The notes: a model not told the origin generated them from the letters alone. A DNA stretch of 64,000 nucleotides from Pseudomonas fluorescens (GCF_000968015.1 NZ_LACH01000039.1:1-64000), one strand, 5' to 3'. Positions 9,643-19,350 are shown, counted from the first letter of the stretch. Made by a program: numbers and translations.

Positions 9643-11192
9643 TGGTCTTTTACCTTGTAAGACATTGGAATGGCAGGCTGTTCAGTGGTGGGTTCTTCCA
9701 GTAGATCGCCCCAGTCGGTGCGTTTTTCCATTTGCTGGCGGGTGGCTGGATCAACTTTCGGCTGGGCGCTGTACCAGCCACCGCCCACGGCTTTGTACAA
9801 CGCAATGACATTACTCACGGCATTGCTGCGGGCGACCAGATAATTGTCCTGTTGTTCGAGCAAGGCACGCTGCGCATCCAGCACCCGCTGGAAGTCCGAA
9901 TAACCTTCGCGATACTGCGCGCTGGCCAGCACCAGCGAACGCTTGGCGGCCACTTCAGCCTGACGCAGGATGCCTTCGCGCTCCAGGGATTTGATCAGGC
10001 CATAGGCCGCATCGTCTGCCTCACGTGCCGCCTGGCGAACCTTGTCGCGGTAAGCCTCGATCAGCTGCTGCAACCGCGCATCCTGCACGCGCACGTTGTT
10101 GCTGATCTGGCCGTGATCGAACAGATTCCAGCGCAGGCTGGGGCCGCCGATCAAATCCAGATTCCGGGGCGTGCCACTGAGCGTGTCGGTGGACCAGACG
10201 ATGCTGCCTAGCAAGGTCAGCGACGGATAGAAATCGCTCTCGGCCACACCGATCAGCGCTGACTGGGCGGCGACATTGAGCTCGGCGGCGCGCACGTCGG
10301 GCCGACGCAGCAACAGGTTGGCCGGTACATCCTGCAACACGGCACGGTCGACCAGCGGGATCAGTCCCATGTTCTCGACCAGTTGCGGCAGCGCGCCGGG
10401 CGGTTGACCAATCAACACCGCTAACGCATTGCGGGTCCGTTGCAACTGGTCTTCGAAATTGGGGATGGTGCTCAACGTACCCAGGTACTGGGTCCGGGCT
10501 TGTTGCAGGTCGAGCTCGGCAGTTTGGCCACTGTTGAAGAGCTTTTCGGTGATCTCGAAGTTGCGCTTTTGCTGTTTGGCGTTTTCCCGGGCGACACGCA
10601 AACGGGCTTCGGTGGTGCGCAGCGAAAAATAGGTATCGGCCACTTGCGCGCGCAGCAGTACGAGTACGTCTTCATAGTTGGCCTGGGCGGCGAAGTAGCT
10701 GGCATCGGACGACTCGATGGCGCGACTGAAGCGGCCCCAGAAGTCCAGTTCCCAACCTATGTCGAACCCCACACTGTGTTGCCAGAAATGGCTGTCTCGC
10801 GGGTTGGTCCCACCGGATTGCCTGCGGTTGAAGTAAAGACTGTCGACACTGGCTTGCTGCAGCTGCGGGTAAAGACCACTTTGAGCAATGCCGAGTTGGG
10901 CGCGGGCTTCCATGACGCGCAGGCCGGCGATTTTGAGGCTGGAGTTGTGTGTATCCGACTCGGCAATCAAACGATCGAGGACCGGATCGGCGAAGACTTG
11001 CCACCACTGACGAATGTCCGGGTTCGGGCTGCGTTGGCTGGATTGCTCGAGGGCAGGGGTGCTCCAGTGTTTGACCCATTCTTCGCCGGGCGGCTGGAAA
11101 TCCGGCCCAAGCCGTACGCAGCCACTGAGGCCGAGTACGCCAAGCAGCACGAACCGGCCAGGCCAATTCAGCAGGGTTGTACCTGGATGCAT
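9639..11192 (-). CDS. NodT-family RND/MFS efflux outer membrane lipoprotein
   Basis: This is the outer-membrane channel subunit of the efflux system. The protein has 517 residues from ATG 11192 and begins with a lipoprotein signal (FVLLGVLGLSGC, lipobox LSGC). Two OEP repeats follow; the conserved start of the mature NodT group (GPDFQPPG) and the motif LLRRPDVRAAELNVAAQSALIGVAESDFYP are clear. The start was shortened from the longest open frame because this ATG directly gives a good lipoprotein signal. It is the first gene of the three-gene operon and overlaps the adaptor gene by four bases. Confidence 0.9.
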   Translation of the reverse strand: MHPGTTLLNWPGRFVLLGVLGLSGCVRLGPDFQPPGEEWVKHWSTPALEQSSQRSPNPDIRQWWQVFADPVLDRLIAESDTHNSSLKIAGLRVMEARAQLGIAQSGLYPQLQQASVDSLYFNRRQSGGTNPRDSHFWQHSVGFDIGWELDFWGRFSRAIESSDASYFAAQANYEDVLVLLRAQVADTYFSLRTTEARLRVARENAKQQKRNFEITEKLFNSGQTAELDLQQARTQYLGTLSTIPNFEDQLQRTRNALAVLIGQPPGALPQLVENMGLIPLVDRAVLQDVPANLLLRRPDVRAAELNVAAQSALIGVAESDFYPSLTLLGSIVWSTDTLSGTPRNLDLIGGPSLRWNLFDHGQISNNVRVQDARLQQLIEAYRDKVRQAAREADDAAYGLIKSLEREGILRQAEVAAKRSLVLASAQYREGYSDFQRVLDAQRALLEQQDNYLVARSNAVSNVIALYKAVGGGWYSAQPKVDPATRQQMEKRTDWGDLLEEPTTEQPAIPMSYKVKDQ

Positions 11193-11310
11193 CACGCATT
11201 TCCCGACCAACAAAGATCACTGGAGCATAGCCGTCCAATTGGGCACACGGCTGCTACGCTTTTTAAGCGCCATCAAATCTACTGTGATCCGTTAGAAAGG
11301 TACGACGATT

Positions 11311-11835
11311 ATGAATACCACCCCGGGTGTTGCTGAACCCCATTCAGCCGGTTGGCGCTTCAAGTTGGGAATAGTCATTATCTGCGTGATGCTGGGTTCC
11401 TGGCTGTTGGTACCACTCGCAGCAGCAGCCGATATGCCGGGTTCAAAGATCGCTGCACTGACCGGCGTACTGTTCATCAGCAACAAAATCCTGCTGATTC
11501 TCGCCATTGCCATCATGGGCAAGTCCGGATTCCAACAGTTAAAGCGCAGTCTGTTCGGTTATGTGTCCAAACTTGCACCCAGCACGGACGTCGAAGTGGG
11601 CCCATTGCGTCATAGAATTGGCCTCGTGATGTTCTTTGTGCCGCTGATTTCCTCCTTTCTTGAACCCTACGTCGACAGCATTTGGCCGGGGCTCAGACCC
11701 AACCTGTGGCAAGTTCAAGCGCTGGGTGACCTCATGCTGATCGGTAGCTTTTTTGTATTGGGGGGGAATTTCTGGGAGAAAGTGCGCGCCTTGTTTATTC
11801 GCACCGCCCGTGTCGCAAACACAAGTGCGGCGTGA
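11311..11835 (+). CDS. Four-helix membrane protein, transporter-suffix-domain type
   Basis: This 174-residue protein has four hydrophobic helices (for example GIVIICVMLGSWLLVPLAA and LVMFFVPLISSFLEPYV), with a short polar loop containing GKSGFQQLKR. It resembles the small proteins annotated as transporter suffix domain proteins in Pseudomonas; their function is not known. AAAGG precedes the ATG at a workable distance. It is divergently oriented from the efflux operon. Confidence 0.7.
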   Translation: MNTTPGVAEPHSAGWRFKLGIVIICVMLGSWLLVPLAAAADMPGSKIAALTGVLFISNKILLILAIAIMGKSGFQQLKRSLFGYVSKLAPSTDVEVGPLRHRIGLVMFFVPLISSFLEPYVDSIWPGLRPNLWQVQALGDLMLIGSFFVLGGNFWEKVRALFIRTARVANTSAA

Positions 11836-11997
11836 ATAACATTAGTGGGCGAGGGTAGTGAGCACTCGTGTGTTCAAGCTCTAATGGCTAGCTCTACTAA
11901 AGAGCTATTTAGCATAGTTATTATTAATTGCATTGACGATATCGATAGGGTGCATGCATGAATGGTCGCTATTTCAAAGGCTGGAGGCTCAATCAAC

Positions 11998-12522
11998 ATG
12001 ACGACCAACACCTTTGATGAACACATTCCCAGCGCTGAGTCTGTGATCGCAGCATTGAGCCTGGAACCCCACATGGAAGGCGGTTTCTACCGCAGAACCT
12101 TCCAAACCGATCACCACGCGATGGTCGAGACCGCTGGGGGCCGGCGCTACCTGATGACATCCATTTACTACTTTCTGACCAAGGATTCACCGATAGGCCA
12201 TTTTCATCTGAACCAATCGGACATCGTGCATTACTACCATGTGGGAGACGCGATTCAGTACAGCCTGATTTTTCCGGACGGCACATTAAAAACGGTTGTG
12301 ATGGGCAGCGACATAATCGCCGGACAATGTTTGCAGCTGCATGTACCGGGTGGCGTCTGGAAAGCTTCGCAGCTTACAAGTGGACTGGCGGGATACGGTC
12401 TGATCAGTGAAGCGGTTTCACCAGGATTTGATTTTGCAGATATGGAGATGGGCAGTCAGCAAAAGCTTAGCGATCAATTTCCCGAACACACGGAGCTGTT
12501 TGAGAAGCTGATGGGAGAATGA
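11998..12522 (+). CDS. DUF985 cupin-fold protein
   Basis: This 174-residue cupin-like protein has the DUF985 pattern: an N-terminal LEPHMEGGFYRRTFQT segment, the central HFHLNQSDIVHYYHVGD (metal-site region), and VPGGVWKASQL near the second cupin motif. Members may bind small metabolites; no substrate can be read from the sequence. Start at ATG 11998 is supported by GGAGG nine bases upstream, while the open frame reaches 36 bases further. This is the last intact core-type gene before the accessory region. Confidence 0.85.
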   Translation: MTTNTFDEHIPSAESVIAALSLEPHMEGGFYRRTFQTDHHAMVETAGGRRYLMTSIYYFLTKDSPIGHFHLNQSDIVHYYHVGDAIQYSLIFPDGTLKTVVMGSDIIAGQCLQLHVPGGVWKASQLTSGLAGYGLISEAVSPGFDFADMEMGSQQKLSDQFPEHTELFEKLMGE

Positions 12523-12669
12523 GTAGCTGAGGCGATTTGAGCGCTGCCAAATCTGCGTGCAACCGGGCTAATCTCGAAACACCTTGTTACGTGTAATGTA
12601 TATTATGTTAAATGATGTGTCTGAGTGGAACTTCTTCGAAGGGCCTCTCAGCCAACTTCGCCTACTGCT

Positions 12670-13560
12670 CCAATCGCGAAATCACCGGAAACGGCCTCTT
12701 TTTCCTATTAACTAATTGATTCATAACGTTAATTGTCCTTCGTGATCCCTGCGAGCCATCGTTTTTTTAACGATATCAGCGGACTCCTTGATCTTCGCCA
12801 CATTCGATAACGTACTGATATTCATAGCTTTTTTATCTTAACGGCGTTCGGGAACAGCACTCTCGAGGTGTCGTCAATGAGCGGACTCGTTCACTTTTAT
12901 CTCTAGCGTCTTCTTCGGTTAAAACGCAATGAAATCAAAGGCTAACGGGCTTTTTTAACGGATTGAGCGGACGTTCCCGGTGCTGCTTTTCTATGACGAA
13001 ATCAGCGGACATTCCCGGCGCCGGCGTCCTGGTAAGAGCCGGTTGCTTTGCGATGGCAAGCTGGCCCTAATCTCATGGAAGCCCCGCAAATCAAGCCTTT
13101 CGCCTCTTCATAGGGCGATGGCAGGTGCCATTAGCCAGTGACCGCGTCCGAATGGGCCCCGCCTTGAAGCTGCGTCGGAAAGCACCGAGATTTGCCTTAA
13201 TCAGCGGACATTCCCGAACGCAATTTTGAGTGGAGCCCCCTGCAGGCCAATAAAATCGGGGGCTTTAGCTTTTTTGCTTTAATCACCGGACTTTCCAGCG
13301 CGCTTATTCATTTAACGAAATCAGCGGATTTTCCCGATCGATCATGAAGGTTTAAGGCGTTGCTTGAAATGGCGTCATTAAAAGCCTTTTAAATCAATGA
13401 ATTGAGGCGGTTTGACAATATCAGCGGACATTCCCCACGTGCCGTTTTGACGAAATGAGCGGACATTCCCTGTGCCTTTGTTGGAGCAAAAATGCCGTAC
13501 AGGTCGCACAATTCGTGGGGCTCACGGTTTTTGATCAATGCACGGACATTACCGGCGCCT
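12670..13560 (+). repeat. Array of about eleven degenerate direct repeats (consensus AAATCAGCGGACATTCCCG)
   Basis: This gene-free stretch carries repeated, same-strand copies of a motif around TCAGCGGACATTCCC. Copies lie near 12675, 12773, 12874, 12955, 12995, 13197, 13276, 13311, 13411, 13447 and 13530. Several are preceded by TTTAACG or TTTGACGA and followed by a CCCGGCG-type tail. Spacing is irregular (35 to about 180 bp), so this is not a CRISPR. The copies could be decayed transposase-binding sites like those at the ends of Mu/Tn7/Tn5053-type elements, or a Pseudomonas-specific intergenic repeat. It lies at the core/accessory boundary. The rest of 12523-13961 shows no gene I can support. 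Confidence 0.75.
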
Positions 13561-13961
13561 ATGGCGATCATGATTCCAAGTCCTGATCCGCTCGATAGAT
13601 ACCTGCGACAAAATTTCCAGGGCGGCTAACACGATCGTCCCAAGGAAGCGCGCAACAATCGTTTAAAGACAATCCACGTGTATTAATTCAGCAGCTCCCG
13701 ACAACGTCACGGTCTAGTGTCGCGCCAAGCCCTATCAAAGCGGAAAGTCTAAAACACCACATCAATACACTCCGCTCACGTTATTTCTCAATTAACTGTT
13801 AAATACGTTAATTGACCTGAAAGCCCACATTCCGGTTTAGTAAATTCGTATTTCCAATATTCAATTAAATCGGCAAGTTTTAAGTATTTGAGCAGCACGA
13901 TTGACAATCTAAAATTTTGAAGTAACACTTTCGATTACTTCAGAACACTGAGGATAGTCTA

Positions 13962-14534
13962 ATGACCAATAACTTTGAAGATGAAAGAAATTCAGCGCAC
14001 CAATTGACCGTCAGATCACCCTCCAAAGACATGAGGGCACACGCCTTGGCATTTTTGGCGAAACAGAATGGTCAGGTCTGGATGGAGGATGAACAGTACA
14101 CATATAACCGACTAAAGATTTCCGACATCATCACTGAGTGCAGTATGGAAGCGGGCTTTAAAATCGGAAACATAAAGTCGATTGGAAAGAGAGTGGCAAA
14201 ACTAATGAGGGCATCTGGTGGGCGCATTAAGCTGTCCGCCGCTCATGATTTGATTGCTAATGCATTGGGCTACAAGAATTACGCTAGGGCTTTGGAGCTT
14301 AGAGGTGTTGATGATTTTGTCCCAAACCTTTGGCCGCTAGAAGCACCCCGGGGTCTGCAGCTACTAAGCGTTGACAGTGGCTGGCCTTCAGAGGTGCCAT
14401 GTGCAGAATTTGCGCAACGTCAGGCCTTTAACGAGAGACGCGCACCCGCACGCAAGCTTACTGCAATCCAGGAAAAGCGGAAAAAGACCATCGCCAGGAT
14501 TACGAGGCGCGCCGCTGGTGAGCTATCCGACTGA
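13962..14534 (+). CDS. Hypothetical protein with a glyoxalase-related-protein-like segment
   Basis: This 190-residue protein has no enzyme signature I recognise. The segment LSAAHDLIANALGYKNYARALE (about 88-109) resembles the short helical motif in plasmid- and island-borne glyoxalase-related proteins. The C-terminus is very basic (KLTAIQEKRKKTIARITRRA) and could contact nucleic acid. GAGGA lies ten bases before the ATG. It is in the first stretch of lower GC after the repeat array and precedes the integrase, so it may belong to the mobile element. Confidence 0.55.
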   Translation: MTNNFEDERNSAHQLTVRSPSKDMRAHALAFLAKQNGQVWMEDEQYTYNRLKISDIITECSMEAGFKIGNIKSIGKRVAKLMRASGGRIKLSAAHDLIANALGYKNYARALELRGVDDFVPNLWPLEAPRGLQLLSVDSGWPSEVPCAEFAQRQAFNERRAPARKLTAIQEKRKKTIARITRRAAGELSD

Positions 14535-14659
14535 GCAGGATTGTAGAAACAAACTGAGTCTAAGACATGAGCTGGCAACGCGATGCTCAATCAGTTAGAC
14601 CGGCATTGTGGGCAGAATCAATTTATCTATAAAGCATAATAAAAATTATCGATCGCTAT

Positions 14660-14693
14660 AACTGCTCAATATACGCTTAAGTATATTGCAGTT
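14660..14693. other. Imperfect inverted repeat upstream of the integrase
   Basis: The left arm AACTGCTCAATATAC and right arm GTATATTGCAGTT pair over about 13 bases with a two-base bulge, around the loop GCTTAA. A short T run follows on the plus strand. It could be a weak terminator of the preceding gene or a recombinase/regulator site. The rest of 14535-14904 holds nothing else I recognise. Confidence 0.5.
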
Positions 14694-14904
14694 TTGTCGC
14701 TTAGTGCCAAACGCTACACATGTCAAGAATAAAGTGATTGGCGGCGAAGCCATGTCGTGCAGTTGCATGCGAGACAATGGGGGGCTACTATCTGGCGACA
14801 TCAATCCGTTATGTGAACAATAAGGAGAAAGCAGTGGAACACATCTCCCCTACTTCCGATTACTGCTATAACTGGAAGTTTCTTTTCAACGTTTAAAGTG
14901 TCCG

Positions 14905-16206
14905 GTGGTTCGAATGCTCAGCGCGCCCAAACCCATTTTTGAAACCTACGAGGCCTTTATTGATCAAGACTTCAGTTTCAGCAAGCCCGCACTTAACTGC
15001 GTCAAAGACTTTTTAGATTCATTTCCCGAGGAACTGGAGGCCGGCCGTGGTTATATGGCCGTGCGTACCTTCCTACGAGCCTTTTCCGACAATGCTCAGA
15101 CCTTCAGTTCATACCGCACTCAGGCCGAGCGTCTGTTTCTGTGGGCGCTACTGGTTAAGAAGAAGCCGCTGCAACTGTTAAAACGTCAGGATGCCCAGGA
15201 CTACTTGGATTTTTGTCGCAAACCTTCCCAGGACTGGGTGGGCCCTGTGACGCGCAGCCGCTTTGTCCCTAACGATGAGGGGCATGTCACGGAGGCGGAT
15301 GCGCTGATTCCGAATCCAAAGTGGTTCCCGTTCAATTCAAAAACGGCGAAAGCGGTTGGAACGACTTCAGAACCGAGCTCCACGAGCCCGGTTTATACGA
15401 CCACTGAAAGCAGCCTCAAACAGGTGTTTACGGTGTGCAGTCGATTTTATGAATTTCTGATCGAGGATGGCGGCGCGGCCGCCAACCCATTCAGAATGCT
15501 GAAAAAATCGAACCGCTTTACCGACGACACGTTCGACGTGACCTCGGGACGGGCCTTGACGCCCCTGCAATGGGATTACGTATTGGAAACCGCCGAAAAG
15601 CTGGCAGAGGATGATCCCGTTCGTTTTGAACGTACCCTCTTCATTCTGGCGACTCTTTTCGCGATGTACCTGCGTGTCTCTGATGTGGTGGGCCGGAAGA
15701 ACTGGAAGCCCACCATGGGCGACTTCCGCCAAGACGCTGAGGGCTTTTGGTGGTACCACGCGGTGGGAAAAGGCAATAAAGCCGGCAAGATCGCTGTTCG
15801 CGACGAATACATCGAAAGTTACCTCAAGCGTTACCGCAAATTTCTAGGGCTCAGTGATCTTCCTGAGCGCAATGAGTCCACGCCTTTAATCTCGACTCTC
15901 AGAGGTCGATCGGGGCTGTCAGATCGACAGGTTCGCGCCCTCCTCCAAATCGTCTTCGACAAAGCGCTGGAAAGAATGCGCGGTGAGGGGCGTGAGAAGC
16001 ATGAAATGGACAGCTTGTTGGTGGCGTCTGCGCATTGGTTGCGCCATACCTCGGCGACGTTCGACGCACCGCTGCGTGACGCCAAAGACCTCCAGGTCGA
16101 TTTACGGCACAGCAACCTCAGTACCACACAGGACACGTATTACCATTCTCACGATCAAGCGCGCGGGTATTCAGTCAAACGGATCGGAATGCGCGATCGC
16201 GGTTGA
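14905..16206 (+). CDS. Tyrosine recombinase / phage-type integrase
   Basis: This 433-residue site-specific recombinase is likely responsible for integration of at least part of the island. An N-terminal SAM-like DNA-binding domain (about 30-130) is followed by the catalytic domain. Catalytic residues are visible: Arg in YLRVSDVVGR, the HxxR box in AHWLRHTSATFD, the following His in DLRHSNLSTTQDTYYHS, and the nucleophile Tyr in TYYHS. The GTG start at 14905 has ATG three codons later as an alternative; the ribosome site is weak for both. No tRNA gene or att repeat was seen near it, so the target site is unknown. Confidence 0.88.
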   Translation: MVRMLSAPKPIFETYEAFIDQDFSFSKPALNCVKDFLDSFPEELEAGRGYMAVRTFLRAFSDNAQTFSSYRTQAERLFLWALLVKKKPLQLLKRQDAQDYLDFCRKPSQDWVGPVTRSRFVPNDEGHVTEADALIPNPKWFPFNSKTAKAVGTTSEPSSTSPVYTTTESSLKQVFTVCSRFYEFLIEDGGAAANPFRMLKKSNRFTDDTFDVTSGRALTPLQWDYVLETAEKLAEDDPVRFERTLFILATLFAMYLRVSDVVGRKNWKPTMGDFRQDAEGFWWYHAVGKGNKAGKIAVRDEYIESYLKRYRKFLGLSDLPERNESTPLISTLRGRSGLSDRQVRALLQIVFDKALERMRGEGREKHEMDSLLVASAHWLRHTSATFDAPLRDAKDLQVDLRHSNLSTTQDTYYHSHDQARGYSVKRIGMRDRG

Positions 16207-16328
16207 ACTCAGGCAACGTCTGCCCTAATCCGAGGGATGGGTATGACGTCCACCAGGTTGCTGGACTCCCTTAATCTCGGGAGTGATGGAAACCACTTCG
16301 TCGTAGTCTGGTACGCCGTAGAAGTTAT

Positions 16329-16349
16329 CTGCTGTCTGCTGTCTGCTGT
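16329..16349 (+). repeat. Short tandem repeat, three 7-bp units
   Basis: The unit CTGCTGT occurs three times in a row in the gap after the integrase (16207-16566). No gene is apparent in that gap. The repeat may vary in copy number between strains. Confidence 0.6.
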
Positions 16350-16566
16350 CCGCCGGCCAAGGCTCTTAAAGCAATCAATAGGCTGTTGGATTCTCCATAG
16401 TGTCACAAGTCACTCTCCATCAGATAAGCCGTGGCAACACTGCGTAATAACTCCCCTCCTCCTTGCTATATAACTGCAAACAGAAAAATGTCAACCCAAA
16501 AACAATTGCGGGCCAAAAAACTGCATGTTAGATTGAATTATAAAAATAAAAACAGGAATAACGATA

Positions 16567-17034
16567 ATGGCCGGCTACATCATTCATATTGAATATCGAG
16601 AAGGACAAGAGCTTGCGTGGGTTGAAATTAATGGATTAAGTGAAGAGTCCCGATCGGCACGCAAGTGCCGATTTCAAACGATCGGTTGGATATTGGATGT
16701 TGTCGACACCGCTCACAACAAAACACATCCAGACAACCTCTTGAATGAGAGCTTTGCACTCGATGCGCTGATCAAGTATGCAAAAATGGACGCGAAGTCT
16801 GCCGAACAGCTTTTGGTTGCTAAAAACTGGAGAAAGCGTTTTGAAGTTGTCTGGGAGCATCTCGATGACTTTGAGCGTGAAGAAGCGGTAACGCTTAACT
16901 ATGATTATTGGGATAATTATTGGCCAGGGTTTGATACCTACAACGTCACCCTGCGTAAATTTCTAATGAATTATAAACCGCAGATTTCTGATGTCCGCCA
17001 TTATGATCCGGACGCCTTGGACCTCACACCATAA
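16567..17034 (+). CDS. Hypothetical acidic protein
   Basis: This 155-residue protein is rich in aromatic and acidic residues in its second half (NYDYWDNYWPGFDTYN). It has no signal peptide or membrane helix, and no family was recognised. The upstream region is AT-rich and a weak AGGAATAACG precedes the ATG. It is flanked by the integrase and by a broken gene, typical of cargo in an integrating element. Anti-defence or defence roles cannot be judged from sequence. Confidence 0.5.
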   Translation: MAGYIIHIEYREGQELAWVEINGLSEESRSARKCRFQTIGWILDVVDTAHNKTHPDNLLNESFALDALIKYAKMDAKSAEQLLVAKNWRKRFEVVWEHLDDFEREEAVTLNYDYWDNYWPGFDTYNVTLRKFLMNYKPQISDVRHYDPDALDLTP

Positions 17035-17292
17035 AAGCGACTGGTCATTTGAATCTGAAAATCGCGCTCAATCAAGGTTGTAGGCAATGAACCATTGTTC
17101 AAAATCCCGGCAAGACAGCTGCTTGCGGTCCCGATATGTCGGGCGATAGCGGAAACGCAAGTGTGTTGGCACGGTCGAGCCAGAGCCAGTATTGCGACGC
17201 CCATCTTATTGTCATTTTTTTGGATTGCTCTCGATACCGATTTCACGGGGTTTCGAGCAGCGAAGTCCAGTGTTCGTTTTTAGGGGAATCTA

Positions 17293-18399
17293 ATGGAAGC
17301 TCTGGGGCAGCAACTTCGGCCGGTCGCTACGCGGATCAGTCAGTATTTCCGCGACTTTTTAGACTCGGATTTCAAGCGTCAACAAGCTCCGCGCCGCCGA
17401 ATCGTGCTGACCACCGACACCGGATTCAGATCGGGGATGCGTACCTCGCCCTACCCCTCCTTGGATCGCGACCTATGGAATCTTTTGGGGCGCCCATCTA
17501 GCGAGGACCTGTCACTGACGATTGACCCACGGCGTTATACGCGCCCGATCAGTGCTGTGCTTCGCAAAGTGATCCACGAGCAAGTAAATGCCATTCCGGC
17601 GTCATCCCTAGAAACTGTACATACGGCGGTGGAAGAGTTAGCCGCAAACTCCTACGCAAAAGCGATTGATGACCCGGAACTATGGGTTGAGTCAGTCCAA
17701 AACCACTTGGGTAGCAAAGTCGCCGAACACATCATCAAGCCTCTGATCGCTCACTTGGATGGCCCGCTGCGCAATCAGGCGTACTGGGTAATGGACTCAT
17801 TATTCGCCGCGGAGAAGGACCTTGTTGATCGTGTCTGCGGTGACCTATCCCGAGTCCTCCCAGAGCTGCTGGCCAAGCTGCTCGCCACCCAGGACTCAGC
17901 CCCGCTCAAGGAGGCGATCCCACAGTTCCTGACTCTTGAAGGAACTCGCCAGGCGCTGATGGCGTTCTTTGAAGGGTTTGTGGCGGCTGACGCCTACCAC
18001 GAATTCCGCGATCTAGAGACCTACGTTGCCACCAGTGACGGGATGCAGCTCTACCTATACATCGGTGCAGTGAAGTACGGTGGAAACCAATACCCACTCT
18101 TCTTTCTTCCCATTGAGGTACAGAGGGAGGAAAAAGGGGCCGGCTATAAGTTAAAGCTGCTTAACCAGCTTTATACCAACCGCAAGGCTATCGACTTCGT
18201 TCTGCAGGAGCTGGCTGCTGGGCTTGAGCGCGCATGGGTTTCTCCGATCCCCGAACGAATCCATTACATCAAACCCGAGCAGTCCTTATACGAAGAGGCA
18301 CGCGTCCTTTTCCAGCGTGTAGCCAAACCATATTCAGTCTCAGGCTCAAGGCTTGGCAAACAAAGAGCTCAAACCGTGCTCGAAATGCGGCCAAATTAG
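17293..18399 (+). CDS. Protein resembling the N-terminal part of a larger protein; probably truncated
   Basis: This 368-residue protein has a basic N-terminus (FKRQQAPRRR) and a mixed helical region. The overall look is of the N-terminal module of a much larger helicase-type protein; this is an impression, not a firm match. No Walker motif is present in what remains. At its 3' end it overlaps, in another frame, a short Zn-ribbon-like reading frame (18353-18547), which suggests that a larger gene has been shortened by deletion and frameshift. The region to 18782 holds no further gene. Confidence 0.45.
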   Translation: MEALGQQLRPVATRISQYFRDFLDSDFKRQQAPRRRIVLTTDTGFRSGMRTSPYPSLDRDLWNLLGRPSSEDLSLTIDPRRYTRPISAVLRKVIHEQVNAIPASSLETVHTAVEELAANSYAKAIDDPELWVESVQNHLGSKVAEHIIKPLIAHLDGPLRNQAYWVMDSLFAAEKDLVDRVCGDLSRVLPELLAKLLATQDSAPLKEAIPQFLTLEGTRQALMAFFEGFVAADAYHEFRDLETYVATSDGMQLYLYIGAVKYGGNQYPLFFLPIEVQREEKGAGYKLKLLNQLYTNRKAIDFVLQELAAGLERAWVSPIPERIHYIKPEQSLYEEARVLFQRVAKPYSVSGSRLGKQRAQTVLEMRPN

Positions 18400-18547
18400 G
18401 GAAAAGACGGATTATTACGATCCAGCACTAGGCGGTGGTGCTGGCGGTTTCGGCCGCGTGTGCATGATCTGCAAGGGCAGCAAGGCCAGTTCCCAGACTG
18501 GGAAAACAACACAACGCCGTTTTCGCAAAAGTCGTCGCTGGGGATAA
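18353..18547 (+). CDS. Small zinc-ribbon-like reading frame, possibly a C-terminal remnant
   Basis: This frame of 64 codons from TTG contains two CxxC pairs, CSKCGQ and CMICKG, about 28 residues apart, with a glycine-rich linker, which is typical of a treble-clef or Zn-ribbon. It overlaps the end of the preceding gene by 47 bases in a different frame. It is either a tiny Zn-finger protein or the tail of a larger gene cut by deletion. The lack of an ATG and of a clear ribosome site argues for the remnant. Confidence 0.4.
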   Translation: MANKELKPCSKCGQIREKTDYYDPALGGGAGGFGRVCMICKGSKASSQTGKTTQRRFRKSRRWG

Positions 18548-18782
18548 CGTTTACAGGGCGGCCACAAACGGCTGCCCTGCAGCTGCTCTGTTCTTTCGTC
18601 CGCATGCGCTACGGCGTAAACACCGCCACAGCGGCACACGGGACTGCAATATTGCTCATCGCCGTGCCCATGTAATTGCTCTAGTGCGTCAATTGAATAG
18701 TCGGCAAGTTTCAATTTACTACCTCTCTTTCACGCCATGAGCCCACAGCTTTCGGGCGTCGTGGCAATTGAGCTTGTACGGG

Positions 18783-19217
18783 TTAAGCCTTCAATACCAG
18801 GTGAATGACGAAATCCTTCAGGGTGAAGGCGGACGTCGCCAGGTTGGTGTGGGCGCCAATATCGGGTAGTGGAAGACCGAGATTGTGGCCGGGCTGCAGC
18901 AGATTGGCCATGACCAGTCCCAGCACCAGCGACACCAGCGAGGCGGTCACAAACCAGCCCAGGGACTTGGCAAATACGCGCCCGACCGAATCGGCATCCC
19001 CCATATGCGCAATGCCAACCACCAGGGTCGAGAACACCAGCGGTCCGATCAGCATTTTGATCAAGCGTAAAAACACATCCGAGACAATGGAGATGTACCC
19101 CGCCACTTTGGTCGCCGATTCCTTGTCAGGGAAGTTGATGAACACCATGTAACCAATCACGATCCCCAGCGCCATGGCGATCAGAATCCATGCTGCTGCC
19201 GGTAGTTTACGTTTCAT
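18783..19217 (-). pseudogene. Truncated dicarboxylate/cation symporter (DAACS family)
   Basis: The first 140 residues match the N-terminal third of a sodium/proton:dicarboxylate symporter. A first transmembrane helix (AAAWILIAMALGIVIGYM), the conserved VFLRLIKMLIGPLVFSTLVVGIAHMGD and the third helix LVSLVLGLVMANLLQPG are present. Family members are about 430 residues long, whereas this one stops after FTLKDFVIHLVLKA, where normal proteins continue with the transport hairpins. The start and ribosome site (GAGG before ATG 19217) are intact. A non-functional remnant is the simplest reading, probably broken by an island rearrangement. Confidence 0.8.
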
Positions 19218-19350
19218 AAAACACCTCTGATTCAATCCAGTGCTGATTGCCTCGATGGCAGCCGCTCAGACGTTCCAACCTAGCGACACTGGAAGTACGC
19301 GGAATCGTGCGCCGCACTTGGCGATAGAGAACGCTTCGTCGGGCGCAGTG

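Noticed and set aside
10440..11336. 298-codon plus-strand frame
   Set aside because: Antisense to the outer-membrane factor gene with no protein-like motifs.
12670..13560. CRISPR array
   Set aside because: Repeats are degenerate, spacing varies from 35 to about 180 bp and no cas gene is present.
14535..19350. tRNA gene or att site as the insertion target of the integrase
   Set aside because: No cloverleaf-like sequence or matching direct repeat was recognised by eye.
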